From: Atherinomorus stipes | Lineage: Eukaryota > Chordata > Actinopteri > Atheriniformes > Atherinidae | Assembly (NCBI GenBank): GCA_023101725.1 | Contig: JALJCO010012663.1 | Location: 186,001-250,000 of the forward strand | Length of the DNA: 64,000 nt | Reading direction: 5' to 3' | Made by a program: the position numbers and the translations under genes | Part shown: positions 50,887 through 61,275 of the stretch, piece by piece | Layout of the letters: the number at the start of each line of letters is the position of its first letter | How positions within the stretch are numbered: the first letter of the stretch is position 1 | Notes under the pieces: model-generated | Told to the model about the DNA's origin: nothing | What the model saw: only the letters and a program-made list of their open reading frames with translations | The model's database searches: none

Positions 50887-51247
50887 TTATAACTTCATGA
50901 GTTTTACCAGAGAAGAACCCAATTTATACTGGCTGCGAAGGCAACCTAATCTTCATTGCAACTTAGCCAGTGGACCTGGGAGTGTTTTTGATCTTGTGAA
51001 ACTCGTGGCTAGCATACAAATAACGTTAACAGGTAAAATGCAGTTCAACTTTATAGCTCAAAAGTTAGATTTTTATCATTTTATCTCTTAAAACATATAA
51101 ATTCTTGCTTATTTCTGCTTTCTGTAAAGAAATATTTTGGGCTTAACTGACAAGTTTCTCAGCGACTCTCCCATCAGTTCTATGCCTCTCAAGCCCCCCT
51201 CATTTGAGCTAATTTGTATACCTTTTTAAGGTTTAGATTTTCTTTTT
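50887..51247. other. Unassigned interval
   Basis: No gene or repeat end recognised. Confidence 0.4.
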
Positions 51248-51697
51248 TTAAAGGGACTTGAGGCAAGATTAAGAAACGAAACTCGTGACTGCCGCTTCAG
51301 GTAACTGCAGCCACGAGCCAGGCTGTCACGGGAGCGTGCACAAACTGAAGCTGTAACGTTGTTCACTATGCTTTTTCTTTGTAGTTAGTTGATCTGGATC
51401 GTTTGCTGACGGCAGAAGAATCCATAACTATCGCTTACGGTGTTTGAATTTACCACGACCGTCTTCTTCCTGTATCAAAACTGCAGATGTAACGTCATTT
51501 GACGTCACGTCCGCAGGGCAGGACGGGAAATTCGGACACCGAGTTGCATTTTGCAGCACACAGCCTGTTCAAGGCTACGGAGAGAGATGTGGGTGGAAAC
51601 GTTCTTTTTGGTATTTAGCGCTTCATCACTCATTAGTGTTAAAAAAAATGGACATGCATGTTTGCTTTTTTTAAATTCCTGCCTCTAGTCCCTTTAA
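51248..51697. mobile_element. Repeat R copy b, complete, 450 bp
   Basis: TTAA-flanked, with inverted ends 'TTAAAGGGACTTGAGGCAAG' and 'CCTGCCTCTAGTCCCTTTAA'. Opposite orientation to copies a and c. Shares internal blocks with them, for example 'gtttgctgacggcagaagaa'. The frames inside are by-products of the repeat. Lies just beyond the 3' end of insulin-like unit A. Confidence 0.85.
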
Positions 51698-51699
51698 TT

Positions 51700-52231
51700 A
51701 CATGCTGCATGGCAGGGACTCCTAAAAATGACTTGGTTCATTTAACTTAATTGCAAATATCATGTAAATGCTTGAAAGTAAAAATGAACTATGATTAGTG
51801 ATCTGAACACCAGAGTATTCACTAGTTTTCACAGTTTTAAACTGCTCAGTTCAAACAGTATCCAGGGCAGGAAGAAATAAAATATGGAACTACAAAGAGA
51901 TGCAAAGGAGAAAAACAGCACATAGTAAGAAATCAAGGCTCTTAAACTGGCAACATAGCCTTTATTTATCATCAACATGAGCTAACCTTCAGTGATTTTG
52001 TGGCTAAAAATTAATAAATAATTATCATTAAAAAATGGGATTTACCAATCAAGTAACTGCTCTCATTTACTTATATCTCAAAGAACTTTCACAAAATAGA
52101 ACTCATCTTCAGCTAGAACTCCAAACTATAGATCTCTTGGTGCACTCAGAGGAGCCAAAGTTCGCCAAAGCTGAGCTAAGCTACGCAAAGCCACTAGCAA
52201 CGTGGCTACATGCTGGTGTTTGAGTTGGATT
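51700..52231 (-). other. 3' region of insulin-like unit A
   Basis: Downstream of the unit A stop codon. The segment around 51915-51990 matches the 3' region of unit C at 59775-59850, sharing 'ggcaacatagc' and the reading-direction polyadenylation signal. This supports a common gene ancestor, including the 3' UTR, rather than chance similarity of the coding part. Confidence 0.6.
51961..51966 (-). promoter_or_regulatory. Polyadenylation signal AATAAA (unit A)
   Basis: AATAAA on the minus strand, in the 3' block shared with unit C and about 265 bases after the stop codon. Confidence 0.55.
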
Positions 52232-52767
52232 TCACATGCAGAAATTCCTCAAGATGTTGCAAGGCCACTCACAGCAGATCTCATTTGAACCAAAATACAT
52301 CTTGCTAGGGCCATCCTTCCCTCTATCCAATCTTGGTCTGTAGTGGGCTGTTGATGGGAAATGAAAGAGGAGACAGTTAAGGGTGAAAGTCATCCTGCTA
52401 ATTTAATAAGAGCACACACGACTGAAAGGAAGAAACAGAAACCTGAATTATGAGTTGTGAATGTTTAAACATGAGTACATGAATTCAAGCTTATTGCAAG
52501 TTTGAGTGTTTTTCAAATAGTGGTCTCACGTGGCCCAATTTGGAGTTGGGGCACAGGAAAGAAAGAATGGCCCCTTTCCCCACAGAGAAAGAAAAGAGCC
52601 TCTTCGATATCAGGTCCACAAATGGGTTCAGAAAAAATGTACTGTGAGCTTGGACATGGGCACATGACCAGTAAGACCAGCAGAGTAGCAGCTCGTGCAC
52701 ATACTCGTGCTTTGAGCGTGAGATGCGAGTGACATCTATGTGTTGATTGGCTGAATGGTAGCTGCAC
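52232..52767 (-). pseudogene. Insulin/IGF-like gene, unit A: two open exons, start codon lost
   Basis: Exon with signal-like and B-chain sequence: down to 52530, entering from an undefined 5' point. It reads 'ATLLVLLVMCPCPSSQ', then 'ICGPDIEEALFFLCGERG', keeping the Cys-x11-Cys and 'CGERG' of insulin/IGF B chains. Donor 'c/gtgaga' is phase 1. Intron 52348-52529 (182 bp). Exon 52347-52232 enters in phase after 'ttcccatcaacag' and stays open to 'NEICCEWPCNILRNFCM' and a stop. The A chain is CC-x3-C-x6-C; the family norm is x8, so two codons are missing relative to unit C. The codon matching unit C's ATG is AAA, the nearby splice acceptor is also altered, and no in-frame ATG precedes the hydrophobic stretch. 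So it is either a pseudogene or depends on an unseen 5' exon. Confidence 0.6.
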
Positions 52768-52959
52768 CCGCCCCAGGAGAAGCTCAGACAGGAAGGTGAG
52801 TGAGATTCAAAACCAAAACAACACGAAGCGAAGGAGGAGGACATGTTTGTATAAATAATAAATGAGTAGAAGCCGGATTGACTGATGGAGCGCGAGAAAC
52901 ATGGCCACCATCTCGGACCGGTCACAACTCAGTTAATAACTACCGTGGACGAACGATGC

Positions 52960-53893
52960 CAGAGTTGCGCAGCGTAATCGGCGGAGCATCGAAAGCAGCA
53001 AACTGGGAGTTACTTTTCACAAGTAAAAATGAACATCAATACAAGTTGTATTTAGTGGTTAAAATATTTACCGGCCTGTAATAATCTGTCTACCTGTGAC
53101 ATCATGCCCAGCTAGTCAGGCTCACCCACGCTTAGTGCTTGCTGTTAAAGTTATGTCATGAAAATAAATCTATGAAAATCATAAACCCTACAGCTGTGTA
53201 GATTTCAGCTGATATTGTGATGCTGCTGTAGAAACAAGCTGGTGTGACTGGTTTTACACTGTTTCAGGTTATTTTACACAGGAAACATCACACAGAAAAT
53301 AATTGCATCCAAGATATTTCTCATATTTCATACCCTCCATCTATTTTCATTCACACCAAAATGATGTCCAAGCAATTTGTGTAAAATAAGACAATATTTG
53401 TCCTTGAAGGCCATAATCCACCAATCAATGGGAAGAGTTTCAAATCTGGAGTAAGAGAGAGAAAAGTAACAAAGCAAGGGAAGAAAAGACTTTAATGTTG
53501 TGGTTTTTGGAGGATCTGAGGGAGAAAACCCTCATAAAAAATTTAAGGCGGGGCATACTGTAGATAGAAGGTAAAGATAGAATATTTGTATATTATCACA
53601 ACTGACAATTTATATTGTGGTTAATGTTGCTGATATTTTAGTGGCAGCTTCTTGTCGTTTATTATTTCTATGAGACTAAGTTAACACAACTATGGGTCGC
53701 CATTAACCCATTCCGTATGGTAGCCTTCTGACACAGCAAAGTCACTAGTGCCTCTGAGATCTTTCAAACACTAGAGTGACCATATTTCACGCATCTGTGG
53801 GGTTGTTATTTTACTTATGACGGGTGTACGATAATTTCCCTCAAAATACGATAATTTTGAGTCTCTGGTACGATAATTCTATATTTCCCACCT
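52960..53893. other. No recognisable gene
   Basis: Upstream side of unit A. No match to the 5'UTR exon of units B and C was found here by eye. Confidence 0.4.
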
Positions 53894-53901
53894 GGCAACA
53901 C

Positions 53902-55027
53902 TAGGGATGTAACGATATCCACATCTCACAGTACGATATTATCTCGATTTGAACCTCACGATACGATATTTATCTCGATATTGTGGGGAGGCTCACGATA
54001 ACAATAATGATGGTATAAAATGCTTTGACGAGTCATTGTTACAATAGTTATAGTCAAATTCAAGGTTATGACATTTTGACCTGCCTGAAAAACTTTTGCT
54101 GAAGCTGAAATTCAAGTAAAAATCCAACATATTTATTGAGAAGACAGCTCAGGTACTAGATTAAATAAACTCAACCAGGCAATAAAACAGCCTATTTACT
54201 AAGTAAAAAGACCCAGGCACAAAGAAACTGCCTCGTCTTTAGTAGTCAATAAAATTTAAAATAAGTAAGTCCGCCTGTCTGTCAGTGGTCAGTCATATGT
54301 CATCCTGCTGGTCTTCAGGGCTTCCCTGCTTCAACACACCACCTGATGTCCAGAGCTTGGCTGCACAAGTCTGCTAATTACCCATTGATTGAAGTCAGGT
54401 GTGTTGCAGCAGGAAAAGTCCTAATACCTAGCACCATGATGTCGACAATTAGCTAATCAGATGCTTTTCTGCATCCGCTGCTGCAAGTTAAACGGAGAGT
54501 TTTAATGAACAGCTGATCGAGGTGGTGAAAAAATACAAAAATGTGTACAACACGCGAGGCGTTTGATACACGGACATCACCGCATGCACAGCCACCCCGG
54601 ACCAAGTTCGCCATTAAATATAAACTCACCAAGTCAACACGCCAGTCTCCGCGGCGTCATGGCTGAAGCTTCTCACGGAGGGATAACTGGACCAAAACAA
54701 ACTTTCTTGTCCCTGCGGCCTCCAGATCAGGAACAAAGTTCTCGCTTCTCGTGGAGAATAACAGCTGTTTCCATCACCTGACTGCCTTTCACCTTATTTT
54801 TCCTGTGCGTGGGGGCTATGTGTGCTCCCATTGGCTCAAAAGAGCGCACTGGCAGCAAAGGATCATGGTCTATGTAGTTTGTACGTTACACTACGCATAG
54901 AGCGGACTGAAAACTATTATTTTTGTCTCAAGATACATGCTGTTTCATACCGTGACAAGACCACGACGATATCGCGGCAGTTTACCTCTGGCGATTTCGC
55001 GATATCGACAATATCGTTACATCCCTA
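53902..55027. mobile_element. hAT element, 1.13 kb, with 8-bp target duplication
   Basis: Inverted ends 'TAGGGATGTAACGATAT' and 'ATATCGTTACATCCCTA', flanked by perfect 'ggcaacac' duplications (53894-53901 and 55028-55035). The ends are rich in 'acgatat'. No transposase frame; non-autonomous. The first bases resemble the hAT MITE at 48846 but the ends differ after 'TAGGGATG'. Confidence 0.93.
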
Positions 55028-55035
55028 GGCAACAC

Positions 55036-55519
55036 TGCATTGTGCTAAGAGCAACAGAGCTGCAGACAAACCGGGACAAACACAGGAGGGGTTGGATATT
55101 GATTTAAAACAAAGAAAGAAAGAAAAAGAGAACGCACGATCTCGTCTTTTCCTGCTTCTGTAGTGTCATGAACGCAGATCGGCATGCTCGCAGAAGATAC
55201 GATGTAGTACTGTTTAAGCTCTAAAAATATACTAAATGACGTCATTTCGTATAAATTCTGGATGCTACCCTCTCAGGACACTTGGATTACATTGAACGAG
55301 CAGTATGGAGGAATATTGACACATTTTTGGGGACTTTTATGTACGTTTTTGACTCGGGCGCTGGGCACCTCCATTATTTGAATGTCGGCAGATAACAGGA
55401 AGCTTCCCAGATCTTCAGCTGCATTTGAAATATCAAAAAAGGCTTCAGAGTGTTGTTCAGCATCAGGGTGAGTAGAAAATGAAGGCCCATCATTCTTTGG
55501 GTGTACTACTCCTTTCAGA
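55036..55519 (+). repeat. Dispersed repeat S, copy 1
   Basis: Matches 62225-62532 in the same orientation (for example 'acttggattacattgaacga'). Its first 170 bp matches 61926-62115 in inverted orientation. Ends near 'gtgtactactcctttcag', a decayed form of a 'aactattcctttaa' terminus. Non-coding. Confidence 0.8.
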
Positions 55520-56851
55520 CTTTAATGGTTTTCCTTGCTTTCATTACATATCAAATAAGTAAGGTGGTGCTCCGAGGCTATGTTAGTATTGATATTAATA
55601 GAAATATTATTAACATTAATATCATAGGGGAGAGCGGGGTAATGTGATACAGTTTTTACATTTGCCCCCCTGCCAAGACAAAATGATATATCGATACAAT
55701 TTTCACATTTCCCATTTTTTCAGGATGTTGTCTAGTTATGGAAATGATCAGAATGTTTTAAGGACTAGGAGTAGTGAAAATTTGATTGTTTTAAAAAAAG
55801 TGGTCTTGAGTCTCACTTTACCCCAGCCTCGGGGTAAAGTGAGACAAACACGAAAAATCAGTGGGGTAAAGTGAACCAGTTAGTGGGGAAGCTGATCCTC
55901 TTACATTTTCCACTTTAAAACTACCATAACAACCCATTTTTAACAATTACAGCTGGACTGACGACCGCACGTTCCAAAACTACACAGTAAAATCCTCAGT
56001 GTTAAATTTGAGTTGTTAAATCCTATTAACTCTTTCAGAGTAATTCTAACACCACTGAGAGTAAAATGACCACCAGTGCTGGTGAAAATTTTCAGAGTTA
56101 AAACAAGTTTCCTCTTTCAGTGTATAATTGACTCTATCAAGTGCACCCAGGAAGACTCCGCCCTCTTTAGTTGAATATTTCCCATCATGCTTTGTGACTT
56201 CCCTGTAAAGTCCTGCACCGCGAGTTAAGTAGATACGTGATCCCTTTGGGTGTCCTTGGTGCACAGTGTGTGTTTAACAGCATGTTGTTGAAGATGACAG
56301 TTTGTTCTGTGCACCAGCACACACCTGACAACTGTCATAGCAATAAGCTATTTTTCACAACTGTCACAAATTTTGTGATGCTGTTGTGAGCATCAGTGGT
56401 GGCTCAGTCCATAGCTCAGTTCATGATAGGATGGATGTTATTATCAAAACTTTGTGTGTTTAGCGTGCACCTCCAACTTAAACATGCTGCGCTTGCTAGT
56501 GGCGCGTCACCTTCAGCGGCTGTGTTTCCTCTTTATAGAAACAATACGGAGAAAGGAGCAAATCAGGAAAAGCCTTTGGCTTCTACGTCACATCGAAAAG
56601 GGCGTATCCCACGTGGGTTTATACCCGCCCATGGGAAGGCAGGTAACCCTCCGTTCCGAGTCAATCAGACAGAAATTCATGAGAATGACCCGGAAAAGCC
56701 TGTCATTGGACCACAAGCCACTCTTGTAACATACAAATACAGCTGGAAACAAAGCAGCCAGAAGGTTTTTGTAAACAGAAACGACCCATAATGCATTCAA
56801 TAATAATGGAGAACACAGCAATATTAATGAAATGACGATGGAAGTAAATCT
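55520..56851. other. Unassigned, with a small hairpin and a possible MITE
   Basis: 55807-55842 forms a hairpin ('tctcactttacccc' and its complement with a short loop). 55985-56130 contains repeated 'gttaaat..gactct' strings typical of a fish MITE. The overlapping frames of 131 and 91 codons at 56396-56791 have no domain and lie in alternative frames of one another. Confidence 0.4.
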
Positions 56852-57271
56852 TTAAAGGGACTAAAGACAGGAATTACGAAAGAATAAACAAGCATGTCCA
56901 GTTTTTTTAACACTTATGGATGATGAAGCATTAAAAACCAAAAAGAACGTTTCCACCCACGTCTCTCTGCATTGACTTGAACAGGCTGTGTGCTGCGTAA
57001 TGCACTACATTTGGTGGCCGAATTTCCCGCGCTGCCCTGCGGATGTGATGTCAAATGTCGCTGTATCCGCATCTCCGACAGTTTTGATACAGGAAGCAGA
57101 AAATTCAAACACTGTACAGTAAGTGATAGTTATAGATTCTTCTGCTGTCAGCAAACGATCCAGATCAACTGAAAGACACTAAAATGTGCAACTACAAAGA
57201 AAAAGCTTAGTAAACAACATTATAGCTTCAGTTTGTGCACACTCCCGTGACGGCTTGGCTCGTGGCTGCAG
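56852..57271. mobile_element. Repeat R copy c, truncated
   Basis: Begins 'TTAAAGGGACTAAAGACAGG' and follows copy a to 'cgtggctgcag' at 57271. There it stops and insulin-like unit B upstream sequence begins. About 60 bp of the right end of R is missing. Confidence 0.85.
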
Positions 57272-57282
57272 ATAAATATAAA

Positions 57283-57673
57283 GAGCACAAGGAAACAAAT
57301 GATTAATTAAACATAAATAATGTAGAAAGATACGAGATGAGGAAGAGGAAGCAACAGGTGGAGCACTAGAGGTCAAAGATGGAAGGAGATGAAAACAAAA
57401 AAACAATTAATGAAATGAAATGAAAAATAATTTATTTATCCCAGTAGGGAAATTCAACATTGTAAAAAAGCTCACTTTTTTGTGTTTTTTGTTTTTGACA
57501 ATATAATATTATGAAATAATAACATAATAATAAATCAGTCAGAGTGATGGCTGCTGGCAGGAATTAAAGATTTTTACATGAGTTAAAGAGTGCGAATAGA
57601 AGAAAATTGAACAAAAGCACAACTTTTTATAAAAGGAGGAGAAAAAAAGAAGTAGAAAGTGAAGGAGAGCAGC
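57283..57673 (-). other. Insulin-like unit B: intron 1 remnant
   Basis: 57283-57420 and 57583-57673 match intron 1 of unit C (60898-61144), for example 'gaggtcaaagatggaaggag'. An A+T-rich block at about 57421-57582 is an extra insertion. The coding exons expected below 57283 are absent; sequence switches directly to truncated repeat R. Confidence 0.7.
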
Positions 57674-57677
57674 TCAC

Positions 57678-57810
57678 CTACAGCGTTGGAAGAGTGGGAG
57701 ATGGATGAAGTATAAAGGAGCAGATGGTATGATCCTGAGCTGAAGTTGCTCTGCATTAATACTCTCAACATATGGAGACACACCTGCTGCATTTGTGTAC
57801 AGATGAGTTT
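57678..57810 (-). other. Insulin-like unit B: orphan 5'UTR exon
   Basis: Close match to the 5'UTR exon of unit C, including 'ttcatccatctcccactctt' and the splice donor 'tag/gtgagc' at 57677. The upstream block with 'ggcaacttttatgcaaa' is also kept. With no coding exons left, this is a gene remnant. The 5' limit is approximate. Confidence 0.65.
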
Positions 57811-57929
57811 GCATAAAAGTTGCCAGTCAGCACATGATGCAAGACTGGTTTAACAAACACACATTACAGCACATGATAAAACAAACTGCGCTGCTGACCT
57901 TGAGAATCAAACAAGCGTTCATATTCAGT

Positions 57930-58215
57930 AGACTGGAACATTGTAATGTTCTTTTAATCAGACATTAACCAGCTGCAGCTCACCCAGAACGCTGCTGGAG
58001 TTATACCAGGGACTTATAGATCCGAACACATCACACCATTTTCACAATCTTTACACTGGCTCCCAGGACTCAGGTCAGCTGGTCCAGACCAGAGTCCAGA
58101 CTAAACATGGAGAAGCAGCAATTTGCTGTGATGCTGCAAGCAAGTGGAACAAATTGTCAGTTGAGATCAAATGTAGAAACCTGTGCATGTGTACTGATCT
58201 CCTGATTTGATTTTG
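57930..58215 (+). mobile_element. LINE RT C-terminal fragment, duplicated with unit B
   Basis: 'cagctgcagctcacccagaa' and 'cacactggctcccagg'-like sequence followed by 'gaccagagtccagactaaac' belong to the C-terminal region of a fish LINE. A shorter piece of the same fragment lies at 61381-61510 next to unit C, so it was present before the duplication. Confidence 0.6.
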
Positions 58216-58852
58216 AGTATGTTTCTGATTTGATTCGATTCAATTCAATTTGATTCGGTGCAGTGCAAAAACTCAAATCTTAGTATATTTTTCTAATTTC
58301 TAGTCAAAAAATCTCATCACACAAAATTACTTAAAGAGAAGCATTTCAGTAAGATAAAGCGGGGGGACGACGACATCCACTTAGTATAACTATTTTGGAG
58401 CAGTTATTTTAATTGTTTTTATTTGTTTCGGTACATCTCCACAACAATAAATAACAAACTGTAGAATAATATTATTTTCATGTTGACAGGCAGCTCTTGC
58501 TCACTTGCTGCACACCGTTGGTGGTGATGTCACAAGTTTGCGTTGTCCATGCTTGTGAACTCCACAAGTGCAGACTTCCAGTATGTACCCACAAGTCTGT
58601 ACTCACAAGTACACCAGTATGTAGTACACACACTAGGAACTGAGAAACAACCATGATGAGTGGTTAAATTAATTTGTATCAGGTGTGCTGGAGTTGGTAA
58701 AAACCAAGACATGCAGGGCAGTGATACTCTAGGACCAGGACTGGAATAGAGACTGGTCTTTACAGAGTTAATTACAGCAATGACGGACAGTTTTTGCATC
58801 TTTGACTGCGTTAATTGACAAAGGGGGAATACGGTTTTACCGGCACCAATAG
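58216..58852. other. No recognisable gene
   Basis: A+T-rich. A 116-codon minus-strand frame (58530-58880) has no domain and runs into the next MITE. Confidence 0.4.
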
Positions 58853-59459
58853 GTATGTTTACATGGAGACTTTTTTCCATTTCAGAATAAAATCATTGTG
58901 ATTGAGGATTTCAGCGCAGCTGTTTACATGGGAACTAATTCATTCCGATCTGGCGTGTACATGTGCCAATATTTTTTCAGAATAATCCTGTCTGACATGC
59001 GCAGAATGATGTTACATCACCAATAAAGACGGAGGTCCAAAAACTGATCGTCACTGTTGTTGTGGTTTCTGCAGGACTTTAATCCAGCAGCAGCTGATAC
59101 TCATGCGCTCCTACTGACAACCAAGAGAAAAAGACATAGAGACAGAGTTTGAGTAAAATACAAACTTTCTGTTGCTGTCCAGGGAATTACGTTGTTCACT
59201 GCCAAGTAAAAAAACTTTGTTGACGTCTTGTTGAAGCATGCGCTGTAAGAGCGCAACCTCCCAACCCTACGATTCAGCATTTACATGATACCCTGTTTGG
59301 TTTGGGGAAAGGAATATTCTACCCCCGTCAAACTGAATGAAATTCATTCGGTTCAGCACTTTTCATTCAGAAAGAGGTGTTTACATGGATCATTCTCATT
59401 CCGAAAGAGCTTTTAAACCGAAAGCAATCGCTATATTTGGGTCCATGTAAAACGCAGCC
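58853..59459. mobile_element. MITE of the 'tttacatgg' family, about 607 bp
   Basis: Left 'atgtttacatggagac' and right 'gtccatgtaaaacgcagc' are inverted. Internal repeats of the same motif, such as 'ctgtttacatgggaacta' and 'tgtttacatggatcattc', show a complex terminal structure. Non-coding. Confidence 0.65.
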
Positions 59460-59774
59460 AATGATAGGCCTGGATTTGTGCAGTCACCCGTGTTAAAACA
59501 GGACACCCTCACCACAACAGCCTCCTGTGTAGATTCCGAGGACCACAAAGACACGGACTATATTCTTTCTATGGAAATAAGGGCAGAAAAAAAGCAAAGG
59601 GAGCCTTTGGAAAATTAATGCTTACATCTTTGCAAAGTCTTGTTGCCAATTTTTTACTACGTGCCACAAAATCATAATGAAAGCTTGTTTGGTACTTGAA
59701 CGTACCAAAAGTTTTTGAAATTTTTCATATTAGAGACTCATGTTTGTTTTGAAAGAAATAATGTAAGAAGTGAA
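59460..59774. other. Unassigned interval below unit C
   Basis: No feature recognised. Confidence 0.4.
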
Positions 59775-59821
59775 ACAGCACACAATAAGCAACCACTGCT
59801 CTTTCATTGGCAACATAGCTG

Positions 59822-59827
59822 TTTATT
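59822..59827 (-). promoter_or_regulatory. Polyadenylation signal AATAAA (unit C)
   Basis: AATAAA on the minus strand within a block shared with unit A's 3' end ('ggcaacatagc'). It lies about 585 bases after the stop, of which about 318 come from an inserted MITE. Confidence 0.55.
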
Positions 59828-59870
59828 TATAATCAAGAGGAGCAACATGCCTAAAATTGGCAACTATGAA

Positions 59871-60188
59871 CAGGGCTCTCAAGTCTCACGCAGTGGCGTG
59901 AGACTCACACATTTGAATGACTTCACACGCTCACATGCCATTTCTCACACTGTTAAATTTGCTGCGTTATATGAACGAGCCAACCTGATCTCATAAAAAT
60001 ACGTGACATGAACACGAACAGTCATTACGTGCCACTGACACGTAAAGTTGCGCAATGTTAAGTCAATGGTGAATATACCAAGGCTGTTTGAAATAATTCT
60101 GTAGTGTAATCCCCCCCACCCCTTCCCCGCCCCGTCCCGCTTCAGTCTCAATCTCACTCCAAGCAATTTTCAAAACTTGAGAGCCCTG
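59871..60188. mobile_element. 318-bp hAT-like MITE in the 3'UTR of unit C
   Basis: Inverted ends 'CAGGGCTCTCAAGT' and 'ACTTGAGAGCCCTG'. CAGG-type ends are typical of hAT elements, though no clear 8-bp duplication is visible. It splits the 3' block shared between units A and C, so it arrived after the duplication. Confidence 0.75.
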
Positions 60189-60410
60189 TATTAAAAAAGA
60201 AACAAAGAATAAGAATACCTATCAAGCAAGCACACTCCATTTGTAGCTGAAAGCTTCAGTCCCACAAAATTCAAATTATCTTCAGTGTGAGTTGAGAAAT
60301 CTTCAGGTCTGCTGATGCACTGAGGGGAGCAGCTGGACTCTGAGTTGGCCAGAAGCTAAGAAGTTAGCCAAGCAGCGACAGGACTGAATGCTGGTGTCTG
60401 TGCTGGTTTT

Positions 60411-60823
60411 TCAAGTGCAGAGGGATTCCAAGTCAGCCATAGTGCAAGACCTTTCACAGCAGCGTTTAATAACATTTGTCCGCGCCTTCCGCCTCTCCAT
60501 TGCTACATTTGGATGGTATTTGATAGAGAGAAAGTTAAAAGTCATTCACATGATTTTTTTTTTTTTAAAGGCACATAAGTAGAAAAAATATACTGCTGAC
60601 TACAAGTTTAAGTTCAAGTTTTTGTGATACCTTGTCTTCTGTATGTTTCAGTGTCAGGCTGCGCAGGTTTGGGTGGAAAAAAGCGTCTTTCACCACAGAC
60701 AAATGATATAGCATCAACCATTTCTGCTCCGCACAGGCGTCCTTCTGCAGTGGCTTGTGAGTAGGGGCATGATATGACCAGTAAGACCAGCAGAGCAACA
60801 GTATGTATCCACAGTCTCGCCAT
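60411..60823 (-). CDS. Insulin/IGF-like prohormone, unit C (two coding exons)
   Basis: Predicted secreted peptide hormone of 94 residues; CDS joins 60823-60631 and 60502-60411. The signal peptide is about residues 1-24 (hydrophobic 'VALLVLLVI'). B chain: 'RLCGAEMVDAISFVCGERR' (Cys31, Cys43). Short connecting region 52-72 with 'YRRQ' and 'ERRKAR', possible furin-type sites. A chain: 'VIKRCCERSCTMADLESLC' (Cys79, 80, 84, 93), spaced CC-x3-C-x8-C, followed by Thr and stop. The intron (60503-60630, 128 bp) has 'g/gtatca' and 'gtag/ca' sites and is phase 1, as in vertebrate insulin genes. The ATG sits 13 bases after an acceptor. Nearest to insulin/IGF, not relaxin: no RxxxRxxI and no CCxxGC. Unlike IGFs it has no D/E extension. 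'KR' directly before CC is unusual. Paralogue identity (an igf3-like or new lineage) is unresolved. Expression is unproven. Confidence 0.8.
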
Positions 60824-60835
60824 AGAGTAGATGAG

Positions 60836-61144
60836 CTGGATGCAATGTGGATTTTTTGGATGAGAAAGCGTAAATCAAAGAAAGTTGAAAAATAAATACA
60901 AACACATAAGAAGGAAACGATTGATGAACCATGAATGACGTAGAAAGCTACGAAATGAGGAAGAGAAAGCAACAGGTGGAGCGTTAGAGGTCAGAGATGG
61001 AAGGAGATGAAAACATAAAACCATTTAAAGATACATGAGATAGTGTGTGGATAAAAAAAAAAAAAAAACACTGAACAAAAGCACAACTTTTCAGTAAAAG
61101 GAGAAGAAAAAAGAAAGAAGAGAAAGTTGAGGAGAGCAGCTCAC
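60836..61144 (-). other. Unit C intron 1
   Basis: 309 bp between the 5'UTR donor 'cag/gtgagc' and the acceptor 'ttgcatccag/ctc' just before the start codon. Both sites are canonical. A short poly-T/poly-A tract lies near 61053-61068. Confidence 0.7.
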
Positions 61145-61275
61145 CTGCAGAGTTAGAAGAGTGGGAGATGGATGAAGTCTAGATGTAAAGGAGCAGATGA
61201 TCCTGAGCTGAAGTTGCTCTCTGCATTAATACTCTCAACACACCAGGACACGCCTGCTGCATGTGTGTACAGATG
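61145..61275 (-). other. Unit C 5'UTR exon and proximal upstream region
   Basis: Non-coding first exon ending 'ctctgcag' at 61145. It is conserved in unit B, as is the upstream block to about 61330. The transcription start is not determinable by eye. I see no convincing TATA box in the minus direction; 'gcataaaag' at 61281 reads on the opposite strand. Confidence 0.6.

Noticed and set aside
52513..52767. 84-codon minus-strand frame as a complete protein starting at 52767
   Set aside because: The codon at 52767 is GTG, not ATG. The B-chain part is real homology but this start is not credible in a vertebrate gene.
56396..56791. 131-codon plus-strand frame
   Set aside because: A 91-codon frame overlaps it in another phase, there is no domain, and no splice or promoter context supports it.
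58530..58880. 116-codon minus-strand frame
   Set aside because: Runs into a MITE end, no domain, no conserved partner.
60614..60823. Unspliced 69-residue protein from the unit C first coding exon
   Set aside because: Reading through the donor at 60630 gives a protein without an A chain; splicing to 60502 in phase 1 supplies the four missing cysteines and matches insulin gene structure.
60411..60823. Assignment of unit C to the relaxin family
   Set aside because: The B chain lacks the relaxin Arg motif and C-terminal Trp region, and the A chain has CCERSC rather than CCxxGC. The B-chain core fits insulin/IGF.
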